Positions 1-7,807 of a stretch of 54,894 nt of DNA are shown piece by piece. A program made the position numbers and the translations under genes. Source of the DNA: an uncultured bacterium (GTDB lineage: Bacteria > Bacteroidota > Bacteroidia > Chitinophagales > CAIODY01); assembly GCA_903857255.1 (NCBI GenBank), contig CAIODY010000094.1:1-54894 (forward strand), read 5' to 3'. Under the pieces are notes generated by a model, which was given only the letters and a program-made list of their open reading frames with translations, was not told the DNA's origin and did not search any database. Numbering within the stretch: the stretch's first letter is position 1; the number at the start of each line of letters is the position of its first letter.

Positions 1-642
1 GTTTTCTTCCATTGTGGCAATAAATTTTTCAAACTGCAACACATAATTTTCAACCGTTGGAAAAATATTGATGTGGTCCCAAGCAATGCCGCTAATGCAA
101 GCCACATGTGGTTTGTAAAATAAAAACTTAGGGATTTTTGTTTCTTGCGAATCAGGATATTCATCGGCTTCAATAATCATAATTGGCGCATCACTCAATT
201 GAACTGAGTAATCAAAACCTTCTAATTTTGCTCCAACTAAAAAATCAAAGGCTTTGTTATTTTGCTTCAACACATGCATCACCATACCCGTAATCGTAGT
301 CTTGCCGTGGCTTCCAGCAATGGCTACACGGATTTTATTTTTGCTGTGCTCATAAATAAATTCGGGGTAGCTGTAAATTTTTAAACCCAATTCTTTTGCT
401 TTCAACCATTCAGGATTATCCTTGTGGGCATGCATGCCTACAATCACAGCATCTAAATTTTTATTGATTCTATCAGCATTCCAACCCATTTCATCGGGCA
501 ATAAATTGTGCACTTTTAAATTAGATAATGCAGGTTCAAAAATTTCGTCATCGCTGCCAGATACAGTATGACCAAGCCTTTTGAGTTGAATGGTGAGTTG
601 GTGCATAACGCTTCCGCCGCAAGCTACAATGTGAAAATTCAT
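1..642 (-). CDS. mpl: Mur ligase, Mpl-like (partial, C-terminus off the window)
   Basis: This is the N-terminal 214 residues of a Mur ligase that continues past base 1. It opens with a Rossmann-like start (MNFHIVACGG) that fits the Mur N-terminal domain. The ATP-binding loop GSHGKTTITGM lies near residue 110, followed by EADEYP and by SGIAWDHINIFPT, which match the central ligase domain. The glycine-rich start and the WDHINIFPT segment fit the Bacteroidetes group often named peptidoglycan synthetase. Relatives are UDP-N-acetylmuramate:L-alanyl-gamma-D-glutamyl-meso-diaminopimelate ligase (Mpl, murein recycling) and MurC. Mpl-like is preferred over MurC because of the EADEY and DHINIFP pattern, but the missing C-terminal domain prevents a firm choice. 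The ATG at 642 is followed at once by the expected N-terminal strand. It is divergent from the small lipoprotein gene at 743. Confidence 0.85.
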   Translation of the reverse strand, partial: MNFHIVACGGSVMHQLTIQLKRLGHTVSGSDDEIFEPALSNLKVHNLLPDEMGWNADRINKNLDAVIVGMHAHKDNPEWLKAKELGLKIYSYPEFIYEHSKNKIRVAIAGSHGKTTITGMVMHVLKQNNKAFDFLVGAKLEGFDYSVQLSDAPIMIIEADEYPDSQETKIPKFLFYKPHVACISGIAWDHINIFPTVENYVLQFEKFIATMEEN

Positions 643-742
643 GTGGATAATGTGTTTTGGTAAAAACTATTTTCGATTTAAAATGTTTATTTTTGCGTAA
701 CTTTTTTCGGTAAAAGTATTTTGTAATTTTCAATTTTATAGC

Positions 743-883
743 ATGAAAAGAATTTCATTTGCAATTGTTTTATTAGTTGCTATTTCGTTTTGCATCGCAT
801 CATGCGGTTCGCATCGCAAAACTTTGGGCTGCCCAGGCATGATTACTAAAGCCAATTCCACAGCCACTTTACATCATTCTTAA
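743..883 (+). CDS. Small lipoprotein, 46 residues
   Basis: This is a short complete reading frame starting at ATG 743 and ending at TAA 881-883. The product has a charged start (MKR), a hydrophobic stretch and a lipobox (IASC, with Cys at residue 21), so it should be exported and lipidated. The mature part is only about 26 residues, with a further cysteine at position 30 in the sequence LGCPGM. It lies three bases upstream of the ytxJ start and probably shares its transcript. I do not recognise a family. Similar tiny lipoproteins occur beside ytxJ or mur genes in related bacteria only by my impression, so no function is proposed. Confidence 0.6.
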   Translation: MKRISFAIVLLVAISFCIASCGSHRKTLGCPGMITKANSTATLHHS

Positions 884-886
884 ATT

Positions 887-1222
887 ATGAATTGGCATCC
901 GTTAGAAAACGAATCGCAATTAGATTCCATCAGCAAAGCATCGTTTTCAATTCCACAATTATTATTCAAACACAGCACTCGTTGCAGCATCAGTCGAATG
1001 GCTTTAAGCAAAACCGAACGAAATTGGAATTTTACTGAAACTCAAGTGCAGCCTTACTTTCTGGATTTAATTGCACACAGAAATATCTCGAATAAAATTG
1101 CCGAACAATTTCAAATTGAACATCAATCACCACAAATGCTGTTGATTAAAAATGCAAAATGTGTTTTCAGTTCTACACACAACGATATCAATCCAAATGA
1201 TTTGATTCAGTTTTTGAATTAA
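887..1222 (+). CDS. ytxJ: Bacillithiol-system redox protein YtxJ
   Basis: The 111-residue product matches the YtxJ family (DUF2847), small thioredoxin-fold proteins linked to the thiol bacillithiol. The diagnostic block is FKHSTRCSIS at residues 27-36: a phenylalanine-lysine-histidine strand end and a single redox cysteine (Cys33) in a CxxS arrangement rather than CxxC. That suits a monothiol bacilliredoxin-like role, reducing proteins mixed with bacillithiol in the cytoplasm. The length is normal for the family and there is no signal peptide. It starts three bases after the small lipoprotein gene, so the two are probably cotranscribed. Confidence 0.85.
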   Translation: MNWHPLENESQLDSISKASFSIPQLLFKHSTRCSISRMALSKTERNWNFTETQVQPYFLDLIAHRNISNKIAEQFQIEHQSPQMLLIKNAKCVFSSTHNDINPNDLIQFLN

Positions 1223-1274
1223 GCGCAAATACTTACCTTGCTTGCGTTTAATAGTTTAAACGAAGAAAATTAGC

Positions 1275-2546
1275 ATGAATTTTTACAGTAAATCCACTTT
1301 ATCAATTGTTACCAAATTTATTTTGATGGCTTTGCAGTTGTTGGTTTATTTACTGATTAATCGTCAACTTTCGCCTACCGAATTTGGTAATTACACTTTG
1401 TTGTTTGCAAACGCTTGTTTTATTCAATTGATTTTCAGCGGTGGCTTTGATGTAGCAGTTGTGCATTTTTTTTCTGTAAAAAATTTCAAAAAAATATTTT
1501 CGCAATTACTTTTCAATTACAGTAAAGTAATTGCTATTATTTTGGTTTTACTATTTATTGGTAATTATCTTTTAGGAACTAATGCTTTGCGAATCGGCAT
1601 TTCGAGCGATTTTTTGCCAAATCGTTCTGTGTTATTTTTATTTTACTTTGCCAGTTTTATTGTCAATTTATTTTCACAATCATTTTATTTAGCTCGTGGT
1701 TTTTATGTGTTGAATAATTTGATTTTAATTTTGGCGCAAGTTATTCTAATACCTTTAGTGCTGGTATTTAATCAGCCCGATGCGATTATTTTAAGTTATG
1801 CAATTTGCAATTTGATGCCACTAATTCTAATTCCATTTTTTAAAAACAAAGCATCAGTAATTGTTTTGCAGAAGGAAATAAAAGCAACCCAATTCTGGAA
1901 ATATGCATTGGTAGTGGCTTTCATCAATATAGTTCAATTTATGGCTTATCGTGCTGATTATTGGCTGATTGATAAAAATTTAAAACCGCAAGATTTAGCT
2001 TTGTATGCCAATGCCATGAAGTTTTCACAATTATTTTGGATTATTCCAAATGCACTTGCTACTATAATATTTCGTGAATTATCAGGAGGAAATGAATCTT
2101 TAAAAAAATCATTACTCGGCATGGCGCACTTTGTGTTTTTGGGTTTGTTTATCGCATCTTTCTTTTACATCGAATTTGGTGGTGATTTGGTTGATTTTTT
2201 TCTATCGCATAAATATAAAGGTGCTGCCAACACTTCGTTTCAGCTATTACCTGGCACTTTATTTTTCACTTATAACATCTTGCTTTCTCCTTATTTTTCA
2301 GCGCAAAAAAAATTGTGGGTGAATGGTTCAATTTCATTTTTTTCTGCCTTGTTTTTAATCATTGCTGATTTTATTCTAATCCCTAAATATGGCTTAAATG
2401 CTGCTATTGAGGTGAATAATGCTTGTTACATTTTCGGCGGAGTTTTAACGCTGATTGCTTACATTTATTTTGAAAAAATTTCGTGGCGTGCAGCATGGAA
2501 TTGGAAGCAAAATTTTAAAAATTTCAGAACAATAAAAATTGAATAA
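1275..2546 (+). CDS. Polysaccharide/oligosaccharide flippase (Wzx/MATE-like)
   Basis: This is a 423-residue integral membrane protein with roughly 12 hydrophobic segments. It begins with a start typical of polysaccharide exporters (SKSTLSIVTKFILMALQLLVY), followed by the short motif LSPTEFGNYTLLF, which resembles the conserved L-x-P-x-(E/D)-(F/Y)-G block of the Wzx/MOP superfamily. Such proteins flip lipid-linked sugar units across the inner membrane. Its stop codon lies inside the start of the downstream glycosyltransferase (8-base overlap), so the two are translationally coupled and probably serve one glycan pathway. Substrate cannot be told from sequence. Confidence 0.8.
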   Translation: MNFYSKSTLSIVTKFILMALQLLVYLLINRQLSPTEFGNYTLLFANACFIQLIFSGGFDVAVVHFFSVKNFKKIFSQLLFNYSKVIAIILVLLFIGNYLLGTNALRIGISSDFLPNRSVLFLFYFASFIVNLFSQSFYLARGFYVLNNLILILAQVILIPLVLVFNQPDAIILSYAICNLMPLILIPFFKNKASVIVLQKEIKATQFWKYALVVAFINIVQFMAYRADYWLIDKNLKPQDLALYANAMKFSQLFWIIPNALATIIFRELSGGNESLKKSLLGMAHFVFLGLFIASFFYIEFGGDLVDFFLSHKYKGAANTSFQLLPGTLFFTYNILLSPYFSAQKKLWVNGSISFFSALFLIIADFILIPKYGLNAAIEVNNACYIFGGVLTLIAYIYFEKISWRAAWNWKQNFKNFRTIKIE

Positions 2547-3714
2547 CAAACGAAATATTTTATTTGTTGCAAGTTGGCTACCCAACAGAACTGATGCTTA
2601 TATCGGTGATTTTATTCTTCGGCATGCCACTGCCATTGCGCCTTTTGCAAATTTAAAAGTATTGTACATTGGTAAAGATGACCAACTGAAAAATAAAAAA
2701 ATAGATGTTCAACGTCAGCAAGAAAATGGTGTTGATATCATCCAAATTTATTACACTGAATTTCATTCGCCTTTTAAATTCATTAATAAAATAGTTTCGC
2801 TCTACTGCTATTTTCAAGCATTTTTCATGGCATTAAAAGTTTTTAAAAATGAAAATTTTAAAATTGAATTAGTGCATTGCAATGTATTGTTAAAGAGTGG
2901 CTTAATCGGCTGGTGGCTTAAAACGTTCCAAAAAATTCCTTATGTCATTACAGAGCACTGGTCGATTTTTATGCCTGAAGATGGATTTTACGAAAAGCAA
3001 AATTTCTTATTCAAATTCATTGCGAAAAAAATTGCAAATAAGGCAGATGCAATTTTGCCAGTTTCACATTCACTCAAAAAAGCCTTAATTCATCATGGTT
3101 TCAAGCCGAATAAATACGAAGTTATTCCTAATGTAGTGGATACTTCGGTTTATTTTTATAAAACCAAGAAAGATACTTTCAACTTCAAATTCTTCCATAT
3201 TTCATCTTTGTTGCCATCCAAAAATGTGGCAGAATTAATTCGCTCATTTCTTGAAGTGAAAAAAAAATACCCACAAGCTGAATTGCACATCATTGGCGGT
3301 GAGCCAAGTGATTTGAGTTTGTTTGAAAAATATTTTAATAATTCTTCTATCAAATTTTATGGAACAATGCTTTATCAAAAAATTCCACCATTGTTGCAAG
3401 AAGCAGATTGTTTTGTGTTGTTTAGCAAATTTGAAACGTTTTCGTGTGTGGTATCTGAATCTTTGTGTATGGGTATTCCTTGCATTTCGTCGAAAATTGG
3501 AGGTCCAATTGATTTAATAAATACTACCAATGGTTGTTTGGTAGAAAGCGAAAATAAAATTCAGTTAGCTGAATCAATGAAATGGATGATTGAAAACTCA
3601 AACTCTTTCGACCGAAAAAAAATTGCAGAGGCAGCAGCTAAAATATATTCGTACAACACAGTAGGGCAAAGATTTGCAGACATTTATGAGGAAATACTTG
3701 GACCTGTAAAATGA
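2539..3714 (+). CDS. Glycosyltransferase family 4
   Basis: The 391-residue product has the GT-B fold layout of GT4 enzymes. The N-terminal acceptor half begins NILFVASWLPN. The C-terminal donor half contains LLPSKNVAELI and the E-x7-E-like donor site FSCVVSESLCMGIPCISSKI near residue 310. It should transfer a nucleotide-activated sugar to a glycan or lipid carrier at the cytoplasmic face of the membrane. The start must be TTG at 2539, since no ATG lies near the N-terminus. The start overlaps the flippase end by 8 bases, implying coupled translation. The substrate is unknown. Confidence 0.85.
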   Translation: MNNKRNILFVASWLPNRTDAYIGDFILRHATAIAPFANLKVLYIGKDDQLKNKKIDVQRQQENGVDIIQIYYTEFHSPFKFINKIVSLYCYFQAFFMALKVFKNENFKIELVHCNVLLKSGLIGWWLKTFQKIPYVITEHWSIFMPEDGFYEKQNFLFKFIAKKIANKADAILPVSHSLKKALIHHGFKPNKYEVIPNVVDTSVYFYKTKKDTFNFKFFHISSLLPSKNVAELIRSFLEVKKKYPQAELHIIGGEPSDLSLFEKYFNNSSIKFYGTMLYQKIPPLLQEADCFVLFSKFETFSCVVSESLCMGIPCISSKIGGPIDLINTTNGCLVESENKIQLAESMKWMIENSNSFDRKKIAEAAAKIYSYNTVGQRFADIYEEILGPVK

Positions 3715-3723
3715 TTTTTATCA

Positions 3724-3753
3724 TTGCATGTTTTTAAATCAATCTTAACTTTG
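3724..3753 (+). promoter_or_regulatory. Bacteroidetes-type promoter for trhO
   Basis: TTG at 3724-3726, then 19 bases, then TAACTTTG at 3746-3753, which matches the TAnnTTTG -7 box of the primary Bacteroidetes sigma factor with correct spacing. It lies 76 bases before the chosen trhO ATG. The match is seen in the sequence; its activity is inferred. Confidence 0.55.
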
Positions 3754-3829
3754 CCACGTTTCAAAGAATTTTGTTCGCCATGCCAGCGACTTTTTGAAAT
3801 TAAAACTTAATTCTAAAATTCTTTTTGCA

Positions 3830-4861
3830 ATGTCAGTGCTTTACAACCGTATTAATCAAAAGGAGCTGAAAGAAAAAATGCTCCAATCTGCCGAAAAGCG
3901 CACCACTGTTTCATTCTATCATTATTTTCCAATTGCCGAACCAAAACAATTCAGAGATGAGTTGTACAAAAAATTATTTACACTAAAAGTATTTGGACGA
4001 ATTTATGTGGCTGAAGAAGGCATCAATGCTCAAATAAGTGTGCCTGATGAAAATTTTGAAGCATTCAAAAAACATTTGTATGCCATTGAACCATTGAATG
4101 GAATCAGATTAAATGTGGCAGTGGATGATGATGGAAAAAGTTTTTGGGTGTTGAAAATAAAAGTCAGAAATAAAATTGTTGCTGACGGAATTGATGACCC
4201 AACTTTTAGCATGGAAAGAAAAGGTAAATACTTGAAAGCCAATGAATTCAATGCTTTGAGCGAAAATGAAGAAGCCATAATTGTAGATATGCGCAATCAT
4301 TATGAGTATGAAGTCGGGCATTTTAAAAATGCAATTGAAGTGCCCAGCGATACTTTTAAAGAGCAATTGCCAATGGCTGTTGATATGCTAAAGGATAAAA
4401 AAGATGCACCGATAATTATGTATTGCACGGGTGGAATTCGCTGTGAGAAAGCATCTGCGTATATGTTGCACCATGGTTTCAAAAATGTATTTCATGTAGA
4501 AGGCGGCATAATTGAGTATGTGAACAAAGCCAAACAGCAAGGTGTTGAAAATAAATTTATCGGGAAAAATTTTGTGTTTGATGAAAGATTGGGCGAACGA
4601 ATTACCGAAGATATTATTGCAACCTGCCACCAATGCGGCAAACCAGCCGATACACATATTAATTGCTACAACGAAAGTTGTCATTTACTTTTTATTCAGT
4701 GCGATGAATGTGCTGCGAAATACAATCATTGTTGTAGTGAAGAATGTAAAAATGTTTTTGAATTGCCTAAAGATGAACGCAAAGCTCTGCGCAAAGGCAT
4801 CAAAAATGATAAGATGATAAATCACCGAAGTAAGAATAGATTACGACCGAAGTTGGGATAA
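3830..4861 (+). CDS. trhO: tRNA uridine-34 hydroxylase TrhO (rhodanese family)
   Basis: The product (343 residues from ATG 3830) matches TrhO/YceA, which hydroxylates uridine 34 of certain tRNAs on the way to 5-methoxy- or carboxymethoxy-uridine. The N-terminal ferredoxin-like domain carries FYHYFPI and [10 protein letters not shown] rhodanese domain follows, with the catalytic loop [12 protein letters not shown] (Cys near residue 199). The C-terminal domain is cysteine-rich ([31 protein letters not shown]), as expected for the family. An upstream in-frame TTG at 3794 would add 12 residues, but ATG 3830 gives the usual family start. It is monocistronic as far as seen, with a clear promoter match upstream. 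Confidence 0.92.
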   Translation: MSVLYNRINQKELKEKMLQSAEKRTTVSFYHYFPIAEPKQFRDELYKKLFTLKVFGRIYVAEEGINAQISVPDENFEAFKKHLYAIEPLNGIRLNVAVDDDGKSFWVLKIKVRNKIVADGIDDPTFSMERKGKYLKANEFNALSENEEAIIVDMRNHYEYEVGHFKNAIEVPSDTFKEQLPMAVDMLKDKKDAPIIMYCTGGIRCEKASAYMLHHGFKNVFHVEGGIIEYVNKAKQQGVENKFIGKNFVFDERLGERITEDIIATCHQCGKPADTHINCYNESCHLLFIQCDECAAKYNHCCSEECKNVFELPKDERKALRKGIKNDKMINHRSKNRLRPKLG

Positions 4862-4894
4862 ATAAAATAAGCAATTGCTTTCATTGTTCCTCCC

Positions 4895-5560
4895 TCACTG
4901 CACTACCACACTCACTAGGATGCTTTCCGAGCCTTTTCCATTGGGGTTAATGCCGAATATTATCACTTCATATTTGGTAATGCTTTTCAAACCTGTGAGT
5001 ATCAGTTTGTGATTGGTATCAAAAGCTACTACCATATCATCAATGGTAGCAGGCTTCACAGTAACAGTTTTCCGATTGAAAACCAGATGATTCAAATTGC
5101 CTTGGGGTGCAGCAAGCGCAATGTATGTACAGCAATTTTTCAAAGGAAACACTTCTAACTCAATCACACCTTGTGCGACTGATTTAACACTTTTTATCAC
5201 CACTTGGTTAGGTTCGCTGCGTTTGCTTTTGCCCGTTTTTGAAGGCATAAATCCACCACTTTCAATCAAAGTAATATCACCTTGAGCAATGCGACTGACA
5301 CAATCAGCCTCTTCATCCAACAAAGCAATCACTTTCAGTCGCTGCGCTTTCATGGCATCAAAGTCAGCCTTTGAGCCTTTAATGGCATTCTGAATCAACT
5401 TATCAAATTTATCGCAAGCAGTGCTTAAAGTACTAATCGGCACATCGGGCGAAGGGAAAGCCGCATTACCAGTGAGTTTTGTTACTACCTGATGCCCAAA
5501 ATTGCACAACTTAGCATTAGGTAATCGTTTGAAAGTTTTCAATGATTTTGAGTTACTCAT
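4895..5560 (-). CDS. Fibronectin type III-like hypothetical protein
   Basis: The 221-residue protein has no signal peptide or membrane segment. Residues about 20-105 form an alpha-helical region (FPSPDVPISTLSTACDKF and following). The C-terminal part (about 130-221) has beta-strand spacing and a closing GINPNGKGSES segment like a fibronectin type III domain. I recall similar proteins, annotated only as fibronectin type III domain-containing, in many Bacteroidetes and some Proteobacteria; their function is not known to me. ATG 5560 is preferred over an in-frame GTG at 5569 because AAGGTG sits at good distance upstream. It points toward trhO, which converges on it, and away from the 21-base repeat array. 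Confidence 0.6.
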   Translation of the reverse strand: MSNSKSLKTFKRLPNAKLCNFGHQVVTKLTGNAAFPSPDVPISTLSTACDKFDKLIQNAIKGSKADFDAMKAQRLKVIALLDEEADCVSRIAQGDITLIESGGFMPSKTGKSKRSEPNQVVIKSVKSVAQGVIELEVFPLKNCCTYIALAAPQGNLNHLVFNRKTVTVKPATIDDMVVAFDTNHKLILTGLKSITKYEVIIFGINPNGKGSESILVSVVVQ

Positions 5561-5688
5561 AATAATCACCTTATTTGTATTCAGTGAGTGTAAATATCAA
5601 ATCATAACGATATTGATTTTGGTGAAAAGATGTATGTATGTACGCTTATTCATCGCGAATGTTTCAAATACTGACAAGAGTTGTGTTA

Positions 5689-5877
5689 ATGAAAGCTTGC
5701 ATGGCAGCCATGTAACATTGCAAGCCACCCATGTAATATTACATGACACCAATGTACTATTTCTTTAGTAAAATGTAATATTTCATACGCCTCATGTAAT
5801 ATTTCTTTTGCCTCTTGCAATATTACATAAGCCATTTGTAATATTACATGCACCACTTGCAATATTGATTTGATGCT
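5689..5877. repeat. 21-base tandem repeat array, about nine units
   Basis: Head-to-tail units of exactly 21 bases begin at 5689 (degenerate), 5710, 5731, 5752, 5773, 5794, 5815, 5836 and 5857 (partial). The common core is TGTAATATT or TGCAATATT, followed by a more variable end such as TCATACGCCTC. Unit 5731 contains the perfect palindrome ATGTAATATTACAT. Read on the minus strand, the array stays open and encodes heptads of the pattern ILQ/ILH-x-A-x-x, part of an 86-codon open frame (5946 to 5686, TTG start). That frame has no clear start signal, so I do not call it a gene. The flanks 5561-5688 and 5878-6003 hold no gene that I can see. Confidence 0.85.
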
Positions 5878-6003
5878 TTTCTCATTTGAAATGATTTGTT
5901 GTTGGTTAGATTGGATTAAATAAAGGTTGACATTAAAAAAATGCAAGTTTGTTTTAACCCCAAACAGATTTGATGTTTTAAAAAAAATGTAAAGAATGAT
6001 TTT

Positions 6004-6206
6004 ATGCGACCCTGAAGGGGGCGTATTTTCTTTGTTTGATGTTTTGTTGTTATAAATGTTTGATGCCTATGGCATCAATAATCAACCCTGTTAAGGGTTG
6101 TATGGTTATAAAAAAGCATGAAGTAAATGAGATTCGACCCCGAAGGGGTCGTATTCCGTTCTTTGCATTCGTTTTCTATAAACATTCGATGCCTAAAGGC
6201 ATCAAA
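6004..6206. repeat. Two copies of a palindromic intergenic (REP-like) element
   Basis: Copy 1 spans 6004-6078 and copy 2 spans 6132-6206 in the same orientation. Each opens with a palindrome around CGACCCCGAAGGGGTCG (GACCCTGAAGGGGGC in copy 1), then GTATT, then a T-rich spacer with TATAAA, then a second palindrome (GATGCCTAAAGGCATC in copy 2, GATGCCTATGGCATC in copy 1). A third palindrome, AACCCTGTTAAGGGTT, lies between them at 6084-6099. This architecture looks like the dispersed intergenic repeats common in Bacteroidetes genomes. The region is non-coding and lies between the 21-base array and the secreted-protein pair. Confidence 0.75.
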
Positions 6207-6294
6207 AAAATATTCTTCGCCTCGATTCGTGTTCCTACCAATCGAAAAATATTTTTTTTCTTTTCAATGTTTTCTTTTTAATTTTGAAATCAAC

Positions 6295-6774
6295 ATGAAA
6301 ACAATCTGCTTCATTTTATTTTTTACAATTTCCAATTTTGCATTCAGTCAAACCACTGAAAGAGTAGTGATTAATTGTGATGGACAAACTCAAACTAATA
6401 ATGGCGTAACCATTAAATCAAGCATTGGTGAAGCAATTGTTGGTAAAAAAGGAAATACGAAATTGATGCTATCACAAGGGTTTTACACAGGTTCATTTCA
6501 AGTGATGAATACGGCTGTCGCCAATAATTTTTTAGCACCCAAGAATCCAATTGTGTTTTATCCGAACCCTACTACTAATCAAGTTGCTTTTAACGATGAA
6601 CAGTTGAATGCTTCGCTGGTAATCATCGAAAACATTTTCGGACAAGTAGTTGCCGAACAAAAACTTTCAAACAATATTATTTCATTAGAGAATTTTTCTC
6701 AAGGAATTTACCTCATAAAATTGTATGACAAGAACAATCAATTACTGACCATTTCTAAAATTGTAAAACAATGA
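6295..6774 (+). CDS. Secreted protein with T9SS type A sorting tail
   Basis: The 159-residue product starts with a signal peptide (MKTICFILFFTISNFAFS, cut before or near QTTE). It ends with a T9SS sorting domain of about 75 residues: YPNPTTNQV, then IENIFGQVV, then SQGIYLIKLYDKNNQ and a basic last strand. Such tails direct export through the outer membrane and attachment to the surface. The middle section is short (about 60 residues, including GEAIVGKKGN). The start at ATG 6295 is chosen because it begins the signal peptide; the longer frame upstream runs through the palindromic repeat. The stop overlaps the next start (ATGA), so the two genes form an operon. Confidence 0.85.
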   Translation: MKTICFILFFTISNFAFSQTTERVVINCDGQTQTNNGVTIKSSIGEAIVGKKGNTKLMLSQGFYTGSFQVMNTAVANNFLAPKNPIVFYPNPTTNQVAFNDEQLNASLVIIENIFGQVVAEQKLSNNIISLENFSQGIYLIKLYDKNNQLLTISKIVKQ

Positions 6775-7700
6775 AAAAACTTTTTCTGATTTTCATTTTG
6801 CTTTGCTCAACAAAATTATTTGCACAAGCACCACAAGGTATCAATTATCAAGCAGTAGCCATGGGAACTGCTGGAGTGTTAGCTAATCATACTATTAGTT
6901 TACGTTTGAGTGTGATTGATAGCGTTGCAACTGGCATTGCCGTTTATACCGAAACACAAAACACTACTACTGATGCAGTTGGTTTGTTTTCAATTGTGAT
7001 TGGTAATGGTACACCAACAGTAGGAACATTTAATGGAATAAATTGGGGGAAGAATTTTAAATTTTTAAAAACAGAAATTGATACAACAGGTGGAACAAGT
7101 TATGTATTAATGGGTATTACACAATTTATGAGTACACCTTATGCTTTGTATGCGAATAAAACGAAGCAAACATTCTCTGATATTACTCATCCTGATGATT
7201 ATGTAAATCCATCGCTTGTAATCATTGATACGAACTTTTATACTGTACCTGTTGGCAAAAATCTTTATTGCTGGACTACAGGTCGGATGTTAGTTTACGG
7301 CAGTGCATCTCAAGATTCAGTTTATACTGGCGTATTTAGTGCTGGACAGCAGTTAAGATACATCGCCGATACTTTACCATGTTGGCTTTTCGATAAAAAA
7401 GTTGATTGGATTACGTTTGATATTATTACAAACTCCTTAACTCCTCCTAATGGAAAATCTTTTGTTATTGTGAATTGCACACCAAACCCATATGGGTTTT
7501 ACAACTCTATCAATAATTCATATAACTACCCAAGTTTTTATTTAAACGGTCAAAAAATTACTGCAACATTATTATCTGGAAGTATTGTTGGTGTAACATC
7601 CAATAATGTTTTTATTGTTCCCTCTGGAATGACATTAAGTGCAACTCTTGGAAGTTCACCTGGACAAATGATTATTAATGGGTATTTTATAGACAACTAA
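6771..7700 (+). CDS. Secreted protein with Bacteroidetes N-terminal domain
   Basis: The 309-residue product has a signal peptide ending at LFAQ. The next segment, APQGINYQAVA, through to STPYALYA, forms a domain of about 120 residues that I recognise as very common at the N-terminus of secreted Bacteroidetes proteins, often ones with long repetitive or collagen-like ends. The C-terminal 170 residues are rich in beta-prone, aromatic and asparagine residues and have no recognisable motif or T9SS tail. Its ATG overlaps the stop of the upstream T9SS protein by four bases. The pair probably act together at the cell surface, but the role is unknown. Confidence 0.7.
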   Translation: MKKLFLIFILLCSTKLFAQAPQGINYQAVAMGTAGVLANHTISLRLSVIDSVATGIAVYTETQNTTTDAVGLFSIVIGNGTPTVGTFNGINWGKNFKFLKTEIDTTGGTSYVLMGITQFMSTPYALYANKTKQTFSDITHPDDYVNPSLVIIDTNFYTVPVGKNLYCWTTGRMLVYGSASQDSVYTGVFSAGQQLRYIADTLPCWLFDKKVDWITFDIITNSLTPPNGKSFVIVNCTPNPYGFYNSINNSYNYPSFYLNGQKITATLLSGSIVGVTSNNVFIVPSGMTLSATLGSSPGQMIINGYFIDN

Positions 7701-7807
7701 CATACCATAGGCAAATCTGTATTTTTTATTTCAAATCATTTTCTTTCGCTTTAGTTTTTTACTCCGTACTTAATCTTCTATTTTTGTCAGCAACAAAATA
7801 ATTTTTC

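Noticed and set aside
548-733. Minus-strand frame of 61 codons
   Set aside because: It overlaps the Mpl-like start and the intergenic region, has no signal and no likeness to any family.
5502-5768. Plus-strand frame crossing the start of the fibronectin-like gene and part of the repeat array
   Set aside because: It crosses the real gene's start and only reads repeat DNA; composition is not protein-like.
5689-5877. A CRISPR array at the 21-base repeats
   Set aside because: There are no unique spacers between constant repeats; units are directly joined and all share the same core. No cas genes are near.
6036-6281. Plus-strand frame of 81 codons
   Set aside because: It reads through two palindromic repeat copies.
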